NCBI GenBank assembly: GCA_014904845.1
Contig: MU119891.1
Span: 1-14,059 of the forward strand
DNA from: Acephala macrosclerotiorum
Taxonomy: Eukaryota > Ascomycota > Leotiomycetes > Helotiales > Mollisiaceae
Length of the DNA: 14,059 bases
Reading direction: 5' to 3'
The notes under the pieces are model-generated. The model worked only from the letters and a program-made list of their open reading frames with translations, was not told the DNA's origin and searched no databases. Position numbers and translations under genes: made by a program. Positions 9,349-14,059 of this stretch are shown piece after piece; within the stretch, counting starts at the first letter, position 1, and every line of letters begins with the position of its first letter.

Positions 9349-10044
9349 CTATCTCTCATGCTTCCAAATCCCCTTCCCCACCTCATCCAACCTAACGCAC
9401 GTCCCCAGCGCAAACCTAACTTCCACTTGCGTCCCCCTAAGCACCCCCTCCTCGCCCCCATTCCCCGCCAGCACCATCGCGCAATGATGCACATGCTCCT
9501 CACTCAACAGTCTTTGATCTATCCAAACATCTCTCTCCCCCTCCCTAACCCTGTTCATTGCCCGCACAGTGGTGGTCCAGGAGTACATACAGTGCGCTAG
9601 GTGGTAGACTTGCCACGTATACGCTCTCAACTCGTCGATTGCTGAGATCTGAGCGAGTGGGGGAGGGAGAGTGTGGTTTTCGTCGCGATACCAATCAAAT
9701 ATCCCCGCGCCAGTTAGGTTGGAGAGAATTGTGGAGGGGTCAAGGGAGAGGGAGGCGGAGGTGGAGTTGTAGCATGCTGGCGGTAGCCAGGCGTCGGCCA
9801 TGATGTCGAGCGTACAGTTTTTTGCGAGGGCTTCGAGACGCGTTGAGCCGCATGTGAGGGTTGAGGGTTCATTGGGCCCGTAGTGGAGTTTGGGGATGTA
9901 GGAGGAGATGTGGTGGGATGAGAGGTCGAAATGCAAAGTCAGTGCTGCGGTGGCGGAGATGATGGCGAGGAGGAAGAGGGTTATGAAAGGTGCAGCGGCA
10001 ACGGAAGAGGCGGGAGAGCCTACCTCCTCGGGCGGGGAGGTCAT
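9349..10044 (-). CDS. Single-pass membrane protein with paired HxxHC motifs (UstYa-like in layout), fungal family of unknown function
   Basis: From the ATG at 10044 the protein has 231 residues. The open frame extends to an ATG at 10194 (281 residues). A hydrophobic segment (residues 17-38 of the short form) is followed by an outer domain with a Cys-Gly motif, four possible N-glycosylation sites (NCT, NST, NLT, NHT), and two histidine motifs, HLAHC and HVHHC, 31 residues apart near the C-terminus. This pattern occurs in a common fungal family of small membrane proteins and echoes the HxxHC pair of UstYa oxidases; an enzyme role is inference. The ATG at 10044 has a good fungal context (CCCACCATGAC). 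However, a different frame starting at 10114 begins MFYYDKLTNGY followed by Ser/Asp-rich sequence, much like the N-terminus of the next gene, and would join this frame if one base were missing from the run at 10048-10052. The gene converges on the regulator and diverges from the UstYa gene. Confidence 0.8.
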   Translation of the reverse strand: MTSPPEEVGSPASSVAAAPFITLFLLAIISATAALTLHFDLSSHHISSYIPKLHYGPNEPSTLTCGSTRLEALAKNCTLDIMADAWLPPACYNSTSASLSLDPSTILSNLTGAGIFDWYRDENHTLPPPLAQISAIDELRAYTWQVYHLAHCMYSWTTTVRAMNRVREGERDVWIDQRLLSEEHVHHCAMVLAGNGGEEGVLRGTQVEVRFALGTCVRLDEVGKGIWKHER

Positions 10045-10114
10045 GGTGGGGGATTGGGTCCTCGTGATCTGAATCTGAGGAATAGCCGTTGGTGAGTTTG
10101 TCGTAGTAGAACAT
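10045..10114 (-). other. Probable original 5' coding end of the middle gene, now out of frame
   Basis: Read on the minus strand from an ATG at 10114, this segment encodes MFYYDKLTNGY and then an acidic, Ser-rich stretch (SSDSDHED). The next gene begins in the same style (a Y-x-R-L-T motif, then Ser/Asp/Glu-rich sequence, then a membrane helix). In the present sequence this frame misses the membrane helix by one base. No GT..AG intron fits between the two parts. A five-base homopolymer (G on the plus strand, 10048-10052) sits at the junction. It could be a real frameshift, a sequencing error, or chance. Confidence 0.5.
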
Positions 10115-10194
10115 TGCATTTGACTGACTGATCCCACGATAGATACGCCAACGAAATGATAATGGTGATAATAGTAAGTGGGTATTTCCGTCAT

Positions 10195-10400
10195 GATGCT
10201 TAGCTAACAATCAAGTCTCTAGGCCGACGAGAGTCGATTGTTGGCTGACAGCGCCAAGGCGAGCGATGACGCCCCACCACAACACTGACCTCGCTTCGGA
10301 AAGGGGAGAGGCCAAGGATTATCCCTCCACCCCAAAGTTGATCTGGAAGCTACCACATTCTGCCGAGACAGCGCAGTCGACGCCAGGAACCTGATTCAGA
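10195..10400. promoter_or_regulatory. Divergent intergenic region shared by the two membrane-protein genes
   Basis: Between 206 and 356 bp, depending on the true start of the minus-strand gene, separate the two divergent start codons, so both genes probably share regulatory DNA. It contains the imperfect inverted repeat at 10203-10245 and a TGACG half-site (10267-10271) of the kind bound by bZIP proteins. The sequence is not AT-rich and has no clear TATA box. An exact tox-box (ATCTCnCGnA, the TOXE site) was not seen on either strand. Co-regulation by the adjacent regulator is inference. Confidence 0.6.
10203..10245. promoter_or_regulatory. Imperfect inverted repeat in the shared promoter
   Basis: The left arm GCTAACAATCAAGTCTC (10203-10219) and right arm GAGAGTCGATTGTTGGC (10229-10245) are complementary at 14 of 17 positions around a 9-bp spacer. 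The inner core AACAATC/GATTGTT is perfect. A symmetric element of this size between divergent promoters could be the site of a dimeric regulator, but no function is shown by the sequence alone. Confidence 0.5.
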
Positions 10401-11441
10401 ATGTTCAATTCTAGAAAAGCGAAATATGCTCGTCTCACAGGCACAAACTCAGAATCAGACTTCTCGTCATCGAGCGAGGAGAAAATGGAGACGATGTTAC
10501 CACGGATGAGGGAGTCTAGAAGGTCGTGGCCGTCAATGGGCTGCTTTGTGATTCTCAATATTCTGCTTTTGTTGATATCGAGTACGATGTTCATCATGTC
10601 TTTACGGCCTCCTTCTCTGCGATACACCGACAAAATCACCGCTCAGTCGAGGAATCACCTTCTCAAACAGATGTCAATACCTTGTAAGCTCTTTGTACAC
10701 TCTTATATACTACAAATCTAAACACTCCTAGCACCCATACTCGACGAAACCGACATCCGCATCTCCCCAAAACGCATGGACGCCACCCTCCTCCAACGCA
10801 ACCCGCCCGTAATCTACCGCGAGCCCCCCTCCGACGCCGTCGACATCGCCTGGCAAGCGCTCGTCGACACGCGCCCTGTCCCCCTCTCCCGCTCCCAAGT
10901 AGAAGCAATCGGCAAAGACCCTTCTCGCAGCGTCCAAATCCCGCCATCCTGGGGCCACGGCAACGAGTCCTACTTCGGACGCATCGACGTATTCCACCAA
11001 ATCCACTGTCTGGACACTCTACGGCGAGAGGCGCATTTCGAATACTACTACGGAGAATCGTACCCCAATGGCTGGAACGATACTACTGAATTCCATAGGT
11101 TGCATTTGAGTCATTGTGTGTATCTGCTGCTGCAGAATATCATGTGCAATGCGAATACGGATGTTTATCCGCATATCTGGACTGACACCCTCGTGCACCC
11201 TTTTCCGGATTTCAATATCAATCATCAGTGTAAGGATTTTAGCGCGGTTATGGAGTGGCAGGAGAAGAATGGGTTGGATGAGGAGAGTTTCGTGGCGTTG
11301 AAGAAGCCGGAGGGGTATCCGTACATGAAGATGAGTAGGAAGTTTAAGGAGGTTAATGGGTGGGAGTTTGAGAGTGAGGAGGAAAAGGAGGAGTTGGAGG
11401 AGCTGCTTGAGAATGCGGATCCGGATGGGGAGATTGCTTAG
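10401..11441 (+). CDS. UstYa-family (DUF3328) oxidase-like protein
   Basis: Two exons (10401-10683 and 10732-11441) encode 330 residues. The N-terminus is cytosolic in style, with a YARLT motif and a Ser/Glu-rich stretch, followed by one membrane helix at about residues 46-68. The second exon carries the family hallmark: HQIHCLDTLRR (HxxHC at 183-187) and HLSHCVYLLLQNIMCNAN (HxxHC at 219-223), then DFNINHQCKDF (about 255-265) and a highly acidic C-terminus. UstYa-type proteins catalyse oxidative cyclisation in ustiloxin-type ribosomal peptides, and relatives carry out other oxidations in non-ribosomal peptide pathways. Their histidines and cysteines are thought to hold the metal site. The substrate here is unknown. 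The length is within or slightly above the usual range. The gene diverges from its minus-strand neighbour. The frame is intact and the motifs are complete, so it is probably functional. Confidence 0.93.
10684..10731 (+). other. Intron (48 bp) after the membrane-anchor exon of the UstYa-like gene
   Basis: It has a GTAAGC donor at 10684, a possible branch site near TCTAAAC, and a CCTAG acceptor ending at 10731. The split codon T + CA gives Ser 95. The join carries the frame from the membrane-anchor exon into the exon holding both HxxHC motifs, with 14 codons (PILDETDIRI and on) before the first downstream Met (residue 110). Confidence 0.9.
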
Positions 11442-11760
11442 GTGGCAATTGAGATTCTGCAATGCCGCTTAAATTTCCTGTCAACGTTTTGTGCTTCGAG
11501 TTTCTATGGTCAACTAGAACTCAATCTCGAGTCTGCATGTCTGAAGTACAGCTCTACCAATAACTAGCTTTCTATATAAATTTTAAGCGAAACGCGTTTT
11601 TTTTAAATTTACGCGATGCAATCCCATTATTACTCTTTACCTTTACTCTAATAACTCTACAACTACTTATTTAATTGGCTTGAAATTAAAAATTCAAATA
11701 ATTAACTATATCGTTTAAACGTTAATTTAAGCGTTTAACGTACGAGTTTTTAAATAATAA
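11442..11760. other. 3' region of the UstYa-like gene grading into AT-rich DNA
   Basis: The first 120-150 bp have normal composition and are probably the 3' UTR. From about 11580 the sequence becomes steadily richer in A and T, while CpG-containing blocks persist (AAACGCG, ACGCGATG, CGTTTAAACG, ACGTACG). No gene can be supported. The 11-mer ATCGTTTAAAC at 11710-11720 also occurs at the left border (7166-7176). Confidence 0.6.
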
Positions 11761-14059
11761 TATAATTTCTAAGAAAAAACGTATTACGAATATTAAACAT
11801 TTTAATATTATTATTAAAAATTAAATAATTATTATTAAAAAGGTTTTTATAAAATTTATAAAAATTATTAAAAAGAAATTTAAAATTTATTTTTATTTTA
11901 AAAAGTTTAATATTTTATTATTAAAAATATTATTTTTATAAAATTAAAAATTAAATTAATTTTTATTTTATTTTACGTTTTATTTTAAACGAATTAAAAA
12001 TCGAATTATATTTTATTTTTTTAATAATTATATTATAAATAAATAATAAAAATAAAAATATAATTTATTTATTTATAAATATTAATAATAATATTTTTAA
12101 AATTTTTATTTTTAAAAATTATATTTAAATTATATTTAATTTATAATTATATTATTATATTTTATATTATAATATATATTTTTTATTATAAAAATTTTTT
12201 AATTATTTTTTTTTACGTTTTTAATAATATAATTTAAATTTTTTTTGTAATATATTATTAAATATATTATAATTATATTTATATAATTTTAATTAATATT
12301 AATTTTATATAATATTTTATAAAATTAAATTAAATTTATATTAAAATTTATTATATTAAATTTTTTATTTATTATTTTTTTAAAATTAATTAAAAACGTA
12401 TTTATAATTTTTATTTTATATTTAAAATTGAATTTTTTTTTCGTTTAACGTTATATTAATTTTTTTATATTATAATTATTAAAAAAATTTAATTAAAAAT
12501 TTAATATTATTTTTTTAATTATATTAAATAATACGTTTATTAATAATATAATTAAATTATATAATTTTTTTTAAAAATTAAATTTAAATAAATTATTAAA
12601 ATAATTTTATTAATTTTTTAATAAAATAAAAAATTAAATTTATATACAATTTTAAATAAATATATATATTATTTTATTTTTTTAATAAATTATAATTTTT
12701 AAATAATTTTTAATATATTTTTTATAAAATTTATTATAAATTTAAATTCAATAATAATTTTATTAAAAACGTAAAATTAAATTTCGATTTTAATTATTTA
12801 TTTGATTTAAAAATTAATATTAATTTTTTTATATATATATAATATTAATAAAAAATATTAAATTTTCGATTTTATAATATTTATAATTTTAATTATATAC
12901 GATTTATAAATAAATTAAAATTTAATTAAATATTATTAAATTTTAAATTTTAAATGATTTTATTAATTCGTTATTATATAAATTAATAAAATATAATCGT
13001 ATTTAATAAAAATAATAATAATAAATTTTTTAAATAAATTTTTATTTTAAATATTAAAATCGATAATCGCTTTTTTTAATTTTTAAAATTTTAAATACGT
13101 TTTTATTTTAAATATTAAAATATTTATTTAAATATTAAATATTTTTATAATTACGTAATTAAAAAAAAAGAAATTCGATTAGAATTAAAAAATAACGTTT
13201 TATTATATTTTTGTTTATATTAAAAAAAAAATTAAAACGAGCGATTATAATATAATTAAATAATAATAAATTATTTAAAAAATAATTTAAAAAAATATAT
13301 ATAAAAAGTATTTTAAAAAAAAAGCGTTATAAATATAATTAAAATCGTAATATATTATATTGAAAAAAATAATATAAATAATAAAACGACGATAAAAATA
13401 TTTATAAATATTAAAAAAGTTTTTAATATAATAAAATTTAAAACAATAATAAAAAAATCATTAAATAAACGCGATTTTTTATAATAAATAAAACAATATA
13501 TTTTAAAAATTATTAATTTTTTTAATATTATTCGTAATATTAATAACGTTTATTAAATTATAAATTAATATAATAATATATATATATTATATAAAAAATT
13601 TATTAAAATAATAAAAATAATAAAAATCTAAATAAATATAATTAAAAAAACGTTAAATATAAAATTTAATTTAAAAATAAAATTTATAAAAAGTGAATTT
13701 ATATTTTTTAAATATATAAAAAATATAAAAAAAAATTAAAATTATAATAAATAATTAAATTTTCGAATAAAAATTAATAATTAAATATTTAAATATTTGT
13801 TTTAATAAATAATTAAAATTTATAAAATATATAATTTAGCGATATTAAATAATAATTTTAATATTAAATTTAATAAATCCAATTAAAAAAATTTAAACGA
13901 TTATAAAAATGATTATATTATTAATATTTTTATACGAATTAAAAATATAATAAAAAAAAATATTAATTTTAAAAAAATAAAATAAAATAAAAAATAAAAT
14001 TAAATAAAATTAATAAAATATTAAACGTTATTAATATATAAAATAATATTTATAAAAAC
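11761..14059. repeat. AT-rich, RIP-degraded repeat block (right flank)
   Basis: The sequence has the same texture as the left flank: extreme A+T, nearly all remaining C in CpG, and no supportable gene. The part at about 11900-12700 is T-rich on the plus strand and shows no obvious match elsewhere in the window by eye. It could be an element in the opposite orientation. From about 12809 the sequence follows the left-flank element. Confidence 0.8.
12809..14059 (+). mobile_element. Degraded repeat element, right-flank copy, collinear with 3468-5640
   Basis: Order and orientation of shared blocks match the left-flank element, including a run ending in ATTAAAACG followed by GATTATAAT (13240 region with 5000 region), AAAATTATTAATTTTTTTAA (13505 with 5277), and ATTATATTATTAATATTTTT (13912 with 5497). 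Where the copies differ in these blocks, CG in one is often TG, CA or TA in the other. The copy runs off the end of the window. It lacks the tandem array seen in the left copy. Confidence 0.55.

Noticed and set aside
9558..9803. Plus-strand 81-codon frame inside the minus-strand membrane-protein gene
   Set aside because: It is antisense to a gene with clear family motifs, and its translation is Arg- and Gly-rich with no recognisable feature.
7621..10800. Possible tox-boxes (ATCTCnCGnA) as binding sites for the TOXE-like regulator
   Set aside because: I scanned ATCTC and GAGAT occurrences in the non-coding spacers and near the genes. The closest (such as ATCTCTCATG at 9351 and ATCTCCCCAA near 10760) miss the required CG and lie at gene ends or in coding sequence.
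10319..11462. Minus-strand frames of 92-147 codons opposite the UstYa-like gene
   Set aside because: They mirror the two exons of a gene with intact HxxHC motifs and are biased in composition. They are shadows.
7473..11760. A ribosomal-peptide precursor or a synthase gene within the island
   Set aside because: I looked for a signal peptide with repeated cores and Kex2-type sites, and for NRPS or PKS motifs. None is present in the island, so a complete biosynthetic cluster cannot be claimed.
11900..12700. An inverted copy of the left-flank element
   Set aside because: The T-rich bias compared with the A-rich 5000-6500 region suggests opposite orientation, but I could not find convincing reverse-complement blocks by eye. 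A dot-plot is needed.

Overview
This window looks like part of a compartmentalised filamentous ascomycete genome (Pezizomycotina; Dothideomycetes would fit, but that is inference). The signs are short spliceosomal introns (48 and 53 bp) with GT..AG ends, fungal protein families, and a gene island of normal base composition between blocks of extreme A+T content. Hand counts on sample lines of the flanks give roughly 95-98% A+T. This is the look of repeats saturated by RIP-like C-to-T mutation.

Layout. Bases 1-7160 are AT-rich degraded repeats with no credible gene, interrupted by one small relict of near-normal composition at about 1010-1205. Bases 7165-7472 form the left border of the gene island: a duplicated segment of about 102 bp, one copy strongly C-to-T mutated, around a 4 x 20 bp tandem repeat. 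Bases 7473-8202 are non-coding upstream sequence. Three genes follow: a regulator on the plus strand (8203-9332), a one-pass membrane protein on the minus strand (9349-10044, perhaps starting further upstream), and a UstYa-type protein on the plus strand (10401-11441). Bases 11442-11760 grade back into AT-rich repeats that run to 14059. The right flank carries, in the same order and orientation, the repeat family seen at about 3468-5640 in the left flank.

How the genes may work together. The regulator has a bZIP basic region, no leucine zipper and C-terminal ankyrin repeats. That is the architecture of TOXE, the pathway regulator of the HC-toxin cluster of Cochliobolus carbonum, and of related regulators of fungal secondary-metabolite clusters. 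Next to it, two single-pass membrane proteins with paired HxxHC motifs are transcribed divergently from a shared spacer of a few hundred bases. UstYa-type (DUF3328) proteins carry out oxidative tailoring or cyclisation in ribosomal-peptide and other fungal secondary-metabolite pathways. The trio therefore looks like a small pathway-regulated module, or the remnant of a cluster, stranded between RIP-degraded transposons. No core synthase and no peptide precursor gene is visible here, so the product cannot be named.

The most useful points to follow up are the regulator/UstYa pairing, a probable one-base frameshift at the 5' end of the middle gene, a dyad in the shared promoter, and mutation that removed C in CpA, CpC and CpT contexts while sparing CpG.
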